Shown: positions 44,670 through 54,250 of the stretch, one piece after another | Layout: every line of letters starts with the position of its first letter | Numbering within the stretch: position 1 is the first letter of the stretch | The notes under the pieces: generated by a model | Told to the model about the DNA's origin: nothing | What the model saw: the letters and a program-made list of their open reading frames with translations, nothing else | Database searches by the model: none | From: Isoetes taiwanensis | Taxonomy: Eukaryota; Streptophyta; Lycopodiopsida; Isoetales; Isoetaceae | DNA: 64,000 nt | Assembly: GCA_021234155.1 (NCBI GenBank) | Contig: JAJEKV010000031.1 | Location: forward strand, 13,635,748 to 13,699,747 | Direction: 5' to 3' | Position numbers and translations under genes: made by a program

Positions 44670-46080
44670 AAGTGTTTGTCTTCAAACCTGTCATAACCAG
44701 AAATTTTTGAAATTTGGTACCTCCCAAGGCTTTGGTTAATGCATCTGCTACCATTTCTTCTGTGGGACAATAAACCAGTTTAAGAACTCCTGTTCCCATG
44801 ATGTCACGAACAAAATGATACTTGATGTCAATGTGCTTCATCTTCTTGTGCTCAGCAGGATCATAAGATATCTTGATAGCAGACTGATTATCAACCTGTA
44901 TTTCCATGCCAATGTCCTTATGGATTCGTAATTCAATGGCTAATCTCTGTAACCAAATTGCCTCATTGCATCCATGAGCAATTGAATAAAATTCTGCTTC
45001 TGTTGTGGACTGAGCAATGCATTTTTGCTTAGTGCTGCTCCAGGATATTGAACCCCCTGCAAAGGTAAAGATATAACCTGAAATTGATCTTCTATCCTCA
45101 TCTCCACCCCAGTCTGCATCCGTGTATCCAGTGATTTGGGTACTGCCAACTGCATCAAAGGAGATCCCAAGTCCTGTTGCTCCTGCAATGTACCTCAGAC
45201 ACCTTTTCAAGGAACAACAATGGCTATGTCTGGGGCTATTAGAGAATTGGTTGAGCTTGGAAAGAGCAAGTGACAGTCTGGTCTTGTGGCTATTCTTTGC
45301 AAAATTAAGAGTCCCCAGAATGTTCCTGTACTGGTCTCGAAAGTGGAGAAGGTTAGCTGAACATGGTGCATCATCTGCACCTAACTTGACTCCAAATTCA
45401 AGTGGTGTATTCACATTGTTGCAATCTGTCATTTCCATTCGATGCAACAATTCTGCAAGGTATTTTTCTTGATGCAAAAACATGCTTCCCTTTTCTCTGT
45501 CATAATGGATTTGAATCCCTAAGAAATGATGAATCTCTCCTAAGTCCTTCATTCTGAATTGTTGGTGGAGCTGGACCTTTAGGAATTCCAAATCATCCTT
45601 TACTGCTGCTAGTATGATTAGATCATCCACATAACATAATACAAAGATGGGAGATGGCTCAAAACGATAGTACACACTAGGATCATTTGAGCTTGCAAGA
45701 AAACCAATCATGATTAGTACCTGGTTCAGTTTGGAGTACCAAGTCCTTGATGCACACACCGAGGCCATATATGGCTTTGTGCAATCTGCAAACTAGATTG
45801 TTCCCTTGCTCAAAACCTTCAGGGTTGATCCAGGTACAATTCTTCTTCAAGTTCTCCATGCGGGGAAAGCATTGGTGACATCCATCGATGGATGAAATAA
45901 TGTTGTTGACATCCATGTGCCAATATGGTCCCGACGGATGTGAGCTTTGACAAATGGGAGCAAATGTTCTTGTCAAAATCAACTCCATGTACCTGTGAGA
46001 ATCCTTTGGCAACTAATCTTGCCTTGAACCTGTCAATGGTTCCATCATGACTGTATTTGATTTTAAATACCCATTTTGAG
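44668..46080 (-). pseudogene. Copia reverse transcriptase and RNase H
   Basis: The 366-codon frame 45768-44668 starts in the RT and carries LCYVDDLIIL (catalytic YVDD at 45622-45633) and RMKDLGEIHHFLGIQI. It goes on to RNase H with YTDADWGGDEDRRSISGY, STTEAEF and VDNQSAIKIS, ending with HIDIKYHFVRD and a LTKAL tail. Upstream, 46012-45683 supplies TFAPI, MDVNN and EGFEQGNNLVCRLHKAIYGL with a frame change. Two lesions sit where the family consensus needs codons containing CTG and CAG: NAF-L-HGELEEE reads P at the Leu, and YGLKQASRTWYS is scrambled at KQ. The palm-finger junction is therefore broken as written. Confidence 0.9.
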
Positions 46081-46524
46081 CCAATGATTCCTCTGTTTTC
46101 AGGTTACGTTTTCTAGTGTCCATGTCCCGGACTTCATGGATGGATTTGAGCTCACTTTCCATAGCTGCAAGCCACTTTGCTTTCGCTTCACTGCTTTGTT
46201 AATAGCTTCAAGGTATGTCTGCGGCTCCAAAATGTGGTCGAGAAAGCAGAGAAAAGACATAGTCTTGTAGCCATTGTGGAGGTTTTCTGATTCTTGGTGG
46301 CCTTACTGCATTCAAATAATCCATCCCTTCTTCTACATGTGAGTGTTCAATGAAATCATCATTTACCTCAGGGTGTACCTCAAATTGGTCAGCAGAAGTG
46401 TCATCATGGCGATTGTCAGCAGGATTCTCATCATTCTCATCATGATCTCTTGTCTTCTTAATAATTCTTTGGTTGTGTCATTTCATCCGCTTCTTGTAAG
46501 ATCATGAAGGTAGATCTTTGATGA

Positions 46525-47400
46525 TTACGTTTTGTCGGAAACTTGATGTTCATACTCGTTAAATGCTGCATGTGCACTTATGACTAACTTCTTAGTCTCC
46601 AAGTCAATAAATCTGTATGCTTTCCTATTATTGCAGTAGCCAATAAACATGCAGGCACGTGCTTGGCTGTGGAGCTTAGGAACATGACTGTTAAGCTTCA
46701 CAAAGGCCTTGCATCCGAACACTTTTAAATGCTTCAAAACAGGAGGCTTACCTGACCATACTTCTTCAGGCACTTTGAAGCCGAGCTTAGCATGTGGAGC
46801 TCGATTGATCAGGTATGCTGCTGTAGTAATTGCTTCCCCCCAGAAGTGTGCAGGTACATTCATTCCAATTAGGAGTGTTCTTGCCATCTCTATGAGAGTT
46901 CTATTAACTCTCTCTGCTCTGCCATTTTGTTCACTGGTGTATGGAGCAGACAGTTGATGCTCTATACCATTTGCTGCACAAAAAGCCTCAAAAGCTTTGG
47001 AACAAAACTCCCCTCCATTGTCAGATCTCAAGGCCACAATATGATTTCCAGTTCCCTTCTCAACCAGTTGCTTGAAGATGCAGAAGTATTCAAAACATTG
47101 ACTTTTATATTTGAGCAGATAAATGAATATTTTTCGAGAGAAATCATCTAGAAACACAAGAAAATACCTTGATCCTGAGCTTGTGGCTGGAGTGATTGGA
47201 CCACAGAGGTCTGCAGATGCGGCCGAGGCAAGCTTTTTTCAGCATGAGATGCAGATCTTTGGGAAACTTCCTCTTGTAAGTTTGCATTGTAAACAGATAT
47301 TGCATGGTTTATCGGAAACCCTAGCAATGTTAACAAGACCTTGTCTCATTAAGTATTGTGCTCGAGCATATGAAATGTGTCCCAGCCGATAATGCCACAA
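46525..47400 (-). pseudogene. Copia integrase
   Basis: The 210-codon frame 47157-46525 has FLDDFSRKIFIYLLK (first Asp), ALRSDNGGEF (second Asp) and QNGRAERVNRTLIEMARTLL (catalytic Glu), then WGEAITTAAYLINRAPHAKL and VFGCKAFVKL, the Copia-type C-terminal region. Upstream of 47157, broken frames carry the zinc-binding GAG-pre-integrase domain with RLGHISYARAQYLMRQGL and CNICLQCKLTRGSFPK. The catalytic triad is intact. The enzyme would insert the element DNA into the host genome. Confidence 0.85.
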
Positions 47401-47617
47401 TGTTTGAACATTTGGCACTACCTCTTCTTATTGCTCGAAGCAAGACTTCCCCTCTCTGATTGAAAACGTCACAACTGGAAGTGCAAAATTTGAGCTCATA
47501 TCCCGTGATCGGTGAGTGCGCTAGAATGATAGCAAGTTCTTTTGCAATCCGGAACATGCGAGAACATTGGTGATAACATTTACATTTTTGCCAAAAGGAT
47601 TTTGAGAACTCCAAATA

Positions 47618-47968
47618 CTAACCTGCCTCTTGAGTATGAAAGTCTCCCATCCTGATCAACCTAGGACGTGCCAATACTTGATAGCTTGAAAGTATGTCTT
47701 TGTTAGAAGTCATATGACTTGTGGCTCCCGAATCCATATACCATTTTGGATCACAAGTTTTGTGAACAACTTCAAAAGCAGTGAATAGAAACTCATCAAA
47801 AGTGTTACCTTCAAGGTCTTCATCAATTGCTACACGGTTTCTTTCTTCATTTTCTGGTATGCCATGACCTTCTTCCTCTGCTATGACAAACATCTTTGCT
47901 CTCTAGGAATTGGTCTTTGGTGCTCGACGTCTCTTTGCAAGATGCCCTATTTTTCGACATCGATAACA
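47618..47968 (-). pseudogene. Copia protease and gag zinc knuckle
   Basis: The frame 47893-47618 contains KWYMDSGATSHMTSN with the aspartic protease active site DSGA (about 47715-47735). Upstream in another frame, CYRCRKIGHLAKRRR (47930-47968) is a CCHC zinc knuckle whose last Cys reads Arg. The protease would cut the Gag-Pol polyprotein. The frames do not join as written. Confidence 0.75.
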
Positions 47969-48079
47969 AGTGGCTTTGCTTTTGTCAAAACGAGGCTTCT
48001 TCCCCGGAATCTTTTCCCCTTTCTTATTCTTGGTTTTTCGAACATCGAGCATCCGTCACAAGATGTGCCTTGTTTTGTT

Positions 48080-48742
48080 CTTGCCGAATTACTTCTGCTT
48101 TGAGCCTTTCAAGTGCTTTGTCAAAGGTGTACTCAGAGAGTCTGCCCTCCATATTCACGATGACTCCTTCAAAGATAGAAGGTAAACTGTTTAGCATCAT
48201 GCTAACTTTCTCATCTTGATGATATCAACTCCGGTGGCCTCCAACTCGTCCAGCATTTCCTTCATGGTGCATGCATGCTCATAAAAATCTCCACCTTCTG
48301 CCAAGTGCAGGCTATAGAGTTTTTTTCTCAGAGCAAGACGGTTTCCGGCCAGATCAGATGCATAGTGATTCATTAAAATCTGCCAAATTGCCTGAGCCGA
48401 TGATGCTCCCCTAACCAACCTTGCAGGGGAATCATCCAAGCTTGAGCAAATCACCAGTCTAGCCTTCCGATCCTTTTCAAGCAAAATCGGCACGACTCAT
48501 TCAGACAACCTCAATGGTTGCATCTTAGTCGCGGCATCTTCATCGCAATAGATGCAAGCAAATGTGATCTCATTCCGGTGCCTCCCTGGGTTGATAGTTC
48601 CCCAGAGACCCTTGTCCTCCAGGATCATCTGGATGCGCCACTTCCATAACATAAAATTCTTTCCGGTGAAGCGTGGGATCATCTTCCATTCAAAAGCAGT
48701 GAGGGTGCTGGAATTTTCCATCGTATGAGCAATTAAAAGCAA
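48080..48742 (-). pseudogene. Copia Gag
   Basis: Begins at the Met near 48721 with MENSSTLTAFEWKMIPRFTG, then NFMLWKWRIQMILEDKGLW, the N-terminal pattern of Copia Gag (UBN2-type). A stop at 48497 interrupts it. The next frame continues with ARLVRGASSAQAIWQILMNH, LRKKLYSLHLAEGG and a Leu-rich helix. Further pieces near 48100 (EGRLSEYTFDKALERLKAE) complete it. The protein would form the virus-like particle in the cytoplasm. Confidence 0.8.
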
Positions 48743-48800
48743 TTTAAGAACACAAGGAATCTTAAGGATAGAGAGTTAATGCGAGCAGATCAATTGCGGT

Positions 48801-48814
48801 GTGGGCCCATAACC
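48801..48814 (-). other. Copia primer-binding site, half-tRNA type
   Basis: The minus strand next to the 5' LTR reads GGTTATGGGCCCAC. The plus strand GTGGGCCCATAACC equals the anticodon arm (CAT anticodon) of plant initiator tRNA-Met as I remember it, and not the tRNA 3' end. Drosophila copia and yeast Ty5 also prime from an internal half of this tRNA. Confidence 0.75.
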
Positions 48815-49097
48815 TGATAAAATCAAGATCAAGATCAACTAGAAATATCAATATTTCTAACTGAACACAAAACACTTAGAATAGGAATGATCAGGGATGC
48901 GTGAACTCGGTGATCTTTCTCATTCAATATTTCAGTTTAAATACATGAGAACACCTTAAGTTTAGCCAAAACAACAGGAGCAGGTAATGCCTCCAATTGC
49001 TCCTAACCGAGCTCTCCATAACTTAAGTAACATGCATGATTCAAGCAAACTAAAATAGAAACTTGGCAACCATTAGGATAAACACTTAATTCCAACA
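48815..49097 (-). repeat. Copia 5' LTR
   Basis: Identical to 44378-44660. Followed by CCTTT, the right target-site duplication. Confidence 0.95.
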
Positions 49098-49199
49098 CCT
49101 TTTTGAAAATCGCTTAAGCGATTTTCGCAAAATTTGAAAATCGCTTAAGCGATTTCGCTCCGCGCGAGACCCCGATTTCGGGAGCCAAAAAAGGCACCG

Positions 49200-50075
49200 A
49201 GGTCGAGGTACTCAAGTTTGGTGCAGTTCCCAAGCTCAACTGGTATGATGCTGCTGAAGTTGTTGTAAGCAAGATCTAATCTCCGAAGTTCCTTGAGATC
49301 AGCCACTGTAGAAGAAATGCTCCCTTGTATTGACAGTGATGAAAGATTGAGTTGTAACCGTGAGGCCCCCTCTGTCCACAGAAATGCCCGCCCATGAGCG
49401 GGGCTGAATCAAGCCTTCCAAGAATGCAACACATACATTGGATCAATAATATGATCTTTCATAGCAATGAGAGCCCGCCCATCCGCCGAAAAGCTTACAA
49501 TGAACTCCAAACACCGATCCCAACAGGGAGGATCAGGACTAAAAAACTGTGTGAACCAAAAGCTTGATGAAAAATGCCATTAATGCCACGCTCTTGATGT
49601 AATCAAACTTGGGTATGGTAAAAAACCTGCGGATGGAAGCTCTGCCGATGCTTCTTCGAATGACCAAATGTTGATGCCGGGAAGAAAGCCGAATGGATGA
49701 AATGGAGGATTTTTTTTCTTTCCCTTTATTGTAGATGAATCCGGAGTTAGTGGAAGTGCAGAGAATTAAGGCAGATTGGCTTTTGGCTGAAGAAATGGGG
49801 AGGAAATTGAGCGAGATTGGCACTATCAAAGGATGAGCCACAAGGATTGATTGGTGGGCATGTGTCAACTTTGGGCAAAGGTGATTGTGGAGCCGATTGT
49901 GGCGCGCTAACTCTCTTTTTTCACGCTGCTCGATGCCATAGCCACTTCCGGGCGAAGCTACCTTGTTCCACCTGCTCAAACCGTGTTTAATACATGGACT
50001 CTGTTATAAAATGGACCTTTCGCATCATTCCTTGACTGGAAAAAACAAAAAACTGTGTTTTCAAACATGTTCACA
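49200..50075 (-). pseudogene. Copy B, part 2: start of the receptor kinase and leader
   Basis: Matches 32616-33497. It includes the MAFFIKLLVHTVF start (Met at about 49580), the LRR cap and the leader. Many differences from segment A, nearly all at CAG/CTG sites by my reading, cause frameshifts in the cap region. The match is cut at 50075 by MULE-2 and resumes at 52230. Confidence 0.9.
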
Positions 50076-50109
50076 GGGTGAAAATATCCTTACCCTGGTT
50101 TTGGTTGAT

Positions 50110-50490
50110 TCCATCGCGGTGAAACTCTCCCGCGGAATCACTAACCCTCCTCCCCCGTTATCCGTACCCTCTTGCCCGTTATCCCGTACTGCCCGTTATC
50201 CGCACCGACAGGGCTCCATTTTATACCTTCCGGCGGAATCACGTCTGCGAAATACCGCTGGATGGAATCACCAACCTTTTATTCTATGCGACGGAATCAC
50301 ATGGAATTGATCCTGCGGGGTGGAATCACCGCATACTGTAATATTCTCCCCCGTGGAATCACCTCGTACGATAATATTCTCCCACGTAGAATCACCACGT
50401 AAATATTCTCCCCCGTGGAATCACTGCGGTAATATTCTCCGCCGTGGAATGACCTCGTACTATTCCTCGAGAAGGAATCACCAGACCTTT
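50110..50490 (+). repeat. Sub-terminal GGAATCAC array, left
   Basis: About ten copies of (C/T)G(G)GGAATCAC(C), at irregular distances of about 20-40 bp, many preceded by TATTCTCCC(C/G)CCG. The same motif occurs inverted (GTGATTCC) at 51967-52160 near the other end. Inverted sub-terminal arrays of this sort often bind transposase. Confidence 0.8.
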
Positions 50491-50655
50491 GAGTATGTAA
50501 TAGCTGCAGGCAGGGAGGAAAAATTGGCAGATAGTCCAATCCCAGCAGAAGGTTATGCCCGATTCCATAAAAAATGGTTGAGGATGGTTTAAGGAAGCCT
50601 ACGTTACTTGAAGATCCTGAATGAAATTAATACTAAACCAATGGTGAAAAAAAAC

Positions 50656-50741
50656 AAGCTGTGTGTGTGCATGTCCATTGTTATAATCTGCACTGCCCAA
50701 GCTGTGTGTGTGCATGTCCATTGTTATAAACTGCACTGCCC
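50656..50741. repeat. Tandem duplication, 43 bp x 2
   Basis: AAGCTGTGTGTGTGCATGTC, followed by CATTGTTATAA and CTGCACTGCCC, is present twice with one change. Confidence 0.9.
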
Positions 50742-51178
50742 AGAACATTTCTGGTTGGGGATTTGAACCCCTTGCCAATATCGGCAATGCCATGGGCTGC
50801 TGCAAAACAAGAAGAAGAAACAAGAAACAAATCTGCTTCAAACCCTGTGCTTCTGATGTCGATGACCTAACCTTGCTCAAATTATGTAACAAAATGAAAG
50901 AACCTGCGGAATGGAGCTAAGAAACAGGAGTTTGTATGTCAAAAAGATGAGAGGCTCTTGTATTTGAATACAAGAGATTGAGATGATTTGGAATGAGGTG
51001 GCTGTCAGAAAGAATTGAATCCCTTCACTCGGTGCCAGAAACAGAAACCTCTGCAATCAAAAGCCTGCAACACTTCTCTGTCGTTAGAAGATGCAAATCT
51101 GATAAACGACCTGTGCAATCCTCAAAGCAGGAATATGTTAGCTCCTTTGGGTCCGATTAATGGAGTTTTAGACACGGA

Positions 51179-51439
51179 TTGATAAACAACATGGTTACTA
51201 CCACAGCGCCCATGCTTGGAGGAGGATGGAGCAAAAATTTTGAACTGGGTTCAAGCTTTCAGACCTTCAGCTCTGGAGCTCAGATTATGAATCTAAGCTC
51301 TATTCAGCATGTTCCGGCGATGGGCGACGGATTTGTGAGCCCGGTTTTTGCAGCAATACCAACTCCACAAGCAATTTTGTGGCAGATCAGATGGAACCCA
51401 AATGTAGAGGAGGATTTAGCGGCACAAGCTCGCCATTGA
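51179..51439 (+). CDS. Hypothetical 86-aa frame in MULE-2
   Basis: ATG-to-stop frame MINNMVTTTAPMLGGGWSKN, continuing with FQTFSSGAQIMNLSSIQHVP and ending AAQARH. The low-complexity Ser/Gly/Met-rich text looks like part of a plant transcription factor outside its DNA-binding domain, but I cannot assign it. It may be a second captured fragment. Confidence 0.25.
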   Translation: MINNMVTTTAPMLGGGWSKNFELGSSFQTFSSGAQIMNLSSIQHVPAMGDGFVSPVFAAIPTPQAILWQIRWNPNVEEDLAAQARH

Positions 51440-51603
51440 AGAGGTCTCCGTCCCAGTGGTTTGCTTCTCCTTCTGGGGATTCTTCGCTGGATTTGGGAGA
51501 GGGCATAACCCAGTGGGAAAACAGAGGAAAACAGAGGAAACAGAGAAACAGAAACCTCATTGCACCGGAAAAGAAACCTCGCTAATCAAAGCACACCGCG
51601 AAA

Positions 51604-51735
51604 CTACGCCTCACGCATCACGCCTTCCCCTTCGTCGTCCGGAGTTATGAATCCAAAGCCTTTCCAGCTGTTGAACCACCTCATCTTTCCGGTCTTCTTC
51701 GCCTCGCCGGATCCTGCTGAGCCTGAATCCGCCAT
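51604..51735 (-). pseudogene. Captured cold-shock-domain gene fragment
   Basis: From the Met at 51735 the frame reads MADSGSAGSGEAKKTGKMRW, then FNSWKGFGFITPDDEGEG, and ends VMREA. It matches the first half of a plant cold-shock domain (TGkVkWFn..KGFGFItPdd), including the RNP1-like KGFGFI that contacts RNA. The fragment ends before the second RNA-binding strand (LFVHQS type), and the Gly-rich and CCHC parts of plant CSPs are missing. The frame is open upstream to 51873. Presence of 5' leader and start codon but loss of the rest is typical of gene pieces picked up by Mutator-like elements. Confidence 0.75.
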
Positions 51736-52229
51736 TGCAAAGCTTGGCGCAACTAGGGTAGATTCGAGCAGCAGAAAAAATGGGTTAGAATAAAAAGGAG
51801 CCAAATCTGACCTCCTACGAAAAGATTTAATCTGGATTAAAGCTCCATTGATGGGCGATTGTTCAATCGCCATCTATCGCCGGAGCAAACCGCCATAGCC
51901 GGCACTAGTTCTCAGAAGAAGAACAGGACGTCAAAATTTTGAATTTTTACTAGGATATTTGGAATGGTGATTCCGTCGCGTGGAATAAAAGGGCGGTGAT
52001 TCCGTCCCGTGGTATTTTTCGAATGTGATTCCGCCGGAAGGTATAAAACAGACGGCCAGGATGGACCCTACAGACGGATGGTTGGGATCCATCAGAAGGT
52101 ACGCCTGACGGGTGTCGCACGGAACGGGCCTCGAGGCGGATCCCGTTGCTTGGGAGGGTTCGTGATTCAGCGGGGGAAAGTATTCACCGCGATGGAATCA
52201 CCAAAACCAGGGTAATGATATTTTCACCC

Positions 52230-54157
52230 ATGTTCACACTTCTATTTAAGCTACATGACAAAGACTTTCCTATAATGTCTTACACCTCATAGACCTTTAT
52301 CTACGCGTCCACTTTATTTGATAGATATAATTCAGCCGCTGGATAAAATCTAGAGGTGTATTGTATTCTCGTGGGCATCAGATCATGGGACATCTTGCAG
52401 AATATTCCATGAGCATCTATATGGTCCGTCCCCTGAGAAGAAGTCAAGATGAGGTCAAATAGCCCCATGTTGACCCGATTTGTAAGGGAATTTAAAAACC
52501 CAATTCAATGGTTATCTTAGTATTCCTCTAACCCGATACAACACAACATGATGTAACCTGATAGAACACGACATTCAAGCTTAACAGAGCGAGCTTGGGC
52601 CAATGCCTCGAAACAAACAAAAACAAGCTCAGAGGAATTGAACCTCAGGTGTTTCACCATAAGCTTGTTTAACATGTACAAGAAGAGGATGAAAACAAGC
52701 GGTGGCCAACTTTGTGGCACACCTTATCCTCAAGAATAAGTAAGTATTGGCTTAGTTTCGCTGTGGCACGAAACTTGTGCAAGGGATAAACAAGTTGCAA
52801 CAGCGATGAATCGTTTACCTAAAAATCGTGCGTGTAATCTACCAAATTTGTGAAGACCTCACACTCTGAGGAAGAAGCGAGGAGAGAGCCTTGTGGCCAC
52901 CGATCCTAGTATGCTATGCCCTATAGAGTGTGGCGCCCAGTGAGAAGCACAGTCGCCATCACCAAAAGCTTCCCAACAAGTTATGGCTTACGGCGGACAC
53001 CCGCTCCCTTCCTTTGCATGCAAGCAATAGGCAATCCAAAAGTACCTGACACTTGCACATGCCAAGAATGGAAACACTCTAAGCGCAATCCAAAAATATG
53101 GCTTCTATTTTTGAATCCGGGGTCCGGCATCGTAATGTGTGTGTAGCAATAACGAATACTTGACAAAATCATAGAGAATCTTAGGTTATTTCTATACACA
53201 TTGTCATCATCATAGGCACATTCTCTCAAAAAGCTTTCGAACCTTTTGATATATCCTCATTGTTATGTGTCTCATAGCCCAAAAGTCTCTAGAATATGAA
53301 GCTCCCAAATCAACTACTAGATTGTCAAAGCATCTAGTACAAGAAGCTCGAAATTGTTATCAATCCTCACTTTCATGTTGCAGTGCTTGCACTCAAAGCA
53401 AGAAAAGTACATTCGATGTCTATGTTGTTACGAACAAATGCTTAGATGACAACGTTTCATTTCTCAGATCACATACCTTGATATTGCACTATTTCAACTA
53501 CCTTAAAAATGTTTGAGAATAATGTAGTACATATGATATAAAGTTCTAAGTTCTCGAGTGCCCAATCATACCAAGGCCACCTTTAACTGCAATCGAGGGT
53601 GCCGTTTACAAACGCCAAATTTTGGGAATGGCAACTATTCTACGTTCTTCAAAAACGTTTAGCTAGGCAACTGCTTGGATGGAAATCCAGCAGTAGCACG
53701 AGGGGCATTAGCCCCCAGGTGGTGCCATTGCCAAGAGACCCTCAATAGCCACCACCAGATGGTTGAAATTTCTTTCGGCATTCTGTAATTTCAACCAAAT
53801 ACGAAATGGTAACTAGTCCAAGTTCTTTGGTTCAAACGTAAAAACATTCAACATTCTAGTTATTATGAGAAGGAAAAATTATACTTAATGCAGAAAGTGG
53901 AGGTCCAATCCTTAATATATCCTTTATGGCCAACAACCCAATGGACAATTGAATCACAAACACTCCAATACTTTGACTTTTTTCTCTAGACCATAGAGAA
54001 TTGGCTTGCTACAATTTTGCATGGATGACCTTAAAGACATTGTTATTTTCCAAAGGCACTCTTTAATCCTATAAAACAAGTTGTTATCGCAATAAAGGGT
54101 TGCCCTCGATAGCAAGTTGCAAACATGTGTAGTTGAGTATCACAAAATCAAAATGCA
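52230..54157. repeat. Copy B, part 3: DNA upstream of the receptor kinase
   Basis: Matches 33489-35412. Differences are dense at CAG/CTG sites between about 52430 and 53160 and sparse from 53160 to 54157. It ends next to a LINE 3' end at 54164. Confidence 0.9.
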
Positions 54158-54163
54158 TATATT

Positions 54164-54248
54164 TTGAGTTTTTCTAGCCCATTGTATGGGTCCCATGGCC
54201 TATTGATCTCTGTGAACATTAAAAAATCTATTCTATTCTATTCTATTC
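54164..54248 (+). mobile_element. LINE 3' end with (TTCTA)n tail, copy 2
   Basis: TAGCCCATTGTATGGGTCCC, then CTGTGAACATTAAAAAATC and a (TCTAT)n run at 54227-54248. Same 3' end as 15554-15640 and 58051-58125. After the tail comes CCTACACAAAGTT(T/C)AGG, also found after the tail near 15550. Confidence 0.75.
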
Positions 54249-54250
54249 CT

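Larger units (their letters stand above)
44378..49097 (-). mobile_element. Ty1/Copia LTR retrotransposon
   Basis: A 4.72-kb element with identical 283-bp LTRs, target-site duplication CCTTT (44373-44377 and 49098-49102), and TG...CA termini. Leftward order is 5' LTR, primer-binding site, gag, protease, integrase, RT, RNase H, polypurine tract, 3' LTR: the Copia order. Identical LTRs mean recent insertion, yet the coding region is split by several frameshifts. Either it was mobilised by proteins in trans, or some frameshifts are sequence errors. It lies inside MULE-1. Confidence 0.95.
43101..49154. repeat. Six palindromes AATCGCTTAAGCGATT in MULE-1
   Basis: Perfect 16-bp palindromes at 43101, 43128, 44266, 44347, 49108 and 49139: two near the left end, two before and two after the Copia insertion, so four near the right end. 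TCACCTGGCCAGGTGA at 44225 and a variant at 44313 are further palindromes. They may be transposase-binding sites. Confidence 0.85.
43056..49199. mobile_element. MULE-1, Mutator-like element containing a Copia element
   Basis: Bounded by inverted repeats of about 36 bp sharing TTTTTTGGCTCCC and AAATCGGGGTC. The right flank is AGGTCGAGG (49200-49208). The left flank reads GTGTCGAGG (43047-43055) where the parent sequence (32616-32624) has CAGGTCGAGG, so the 9-bp target-site duplication is exact apart from a change at a CAG site. Nine-base duplications are the mark of Mutator-like transposons. Without the Copia insertion the element is about 1.4 kb and carries no transposase. It holds six AATCGCTTAAGCGATT palindromes and an ORF that looks host-derived. 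Confidence 0.75.
50076..52229. mobile_element. MULE-2, non-autonomous Mutator-like element with captured gene DNA
   Basis: 2154 bp, with a perfect 9-bp target-site duplication ATGTTCACA (50067-50075 and 52230-52238). The unfilled sites are present at 33489-33497 and 60830-60838. Terminal inverted repeats start GGGTGAAAATATC and match for about 47 bp with two differences, with weaker similarity to at least 75 bp. No transposase is encoded. The inside holds a fragment of a cold-shock-domain gene on the minus strand, so this is a Pack-MULE type element. Confidence 0.85.

Noticed and set aside
48795-48820. Initiator tRNA-Met gene
   Set aside because: Only 14 bases of the anticodon arm are present and they touch the LTR, so this is a primer-binding site.
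50110-50490. CRISPR-like array (regularly repeated GGAATCAC)
   Set aside because: The motif is 8-12 bp, spacing is irregular, the motif recurs inverted at the other end, and the context is a plant transposon.
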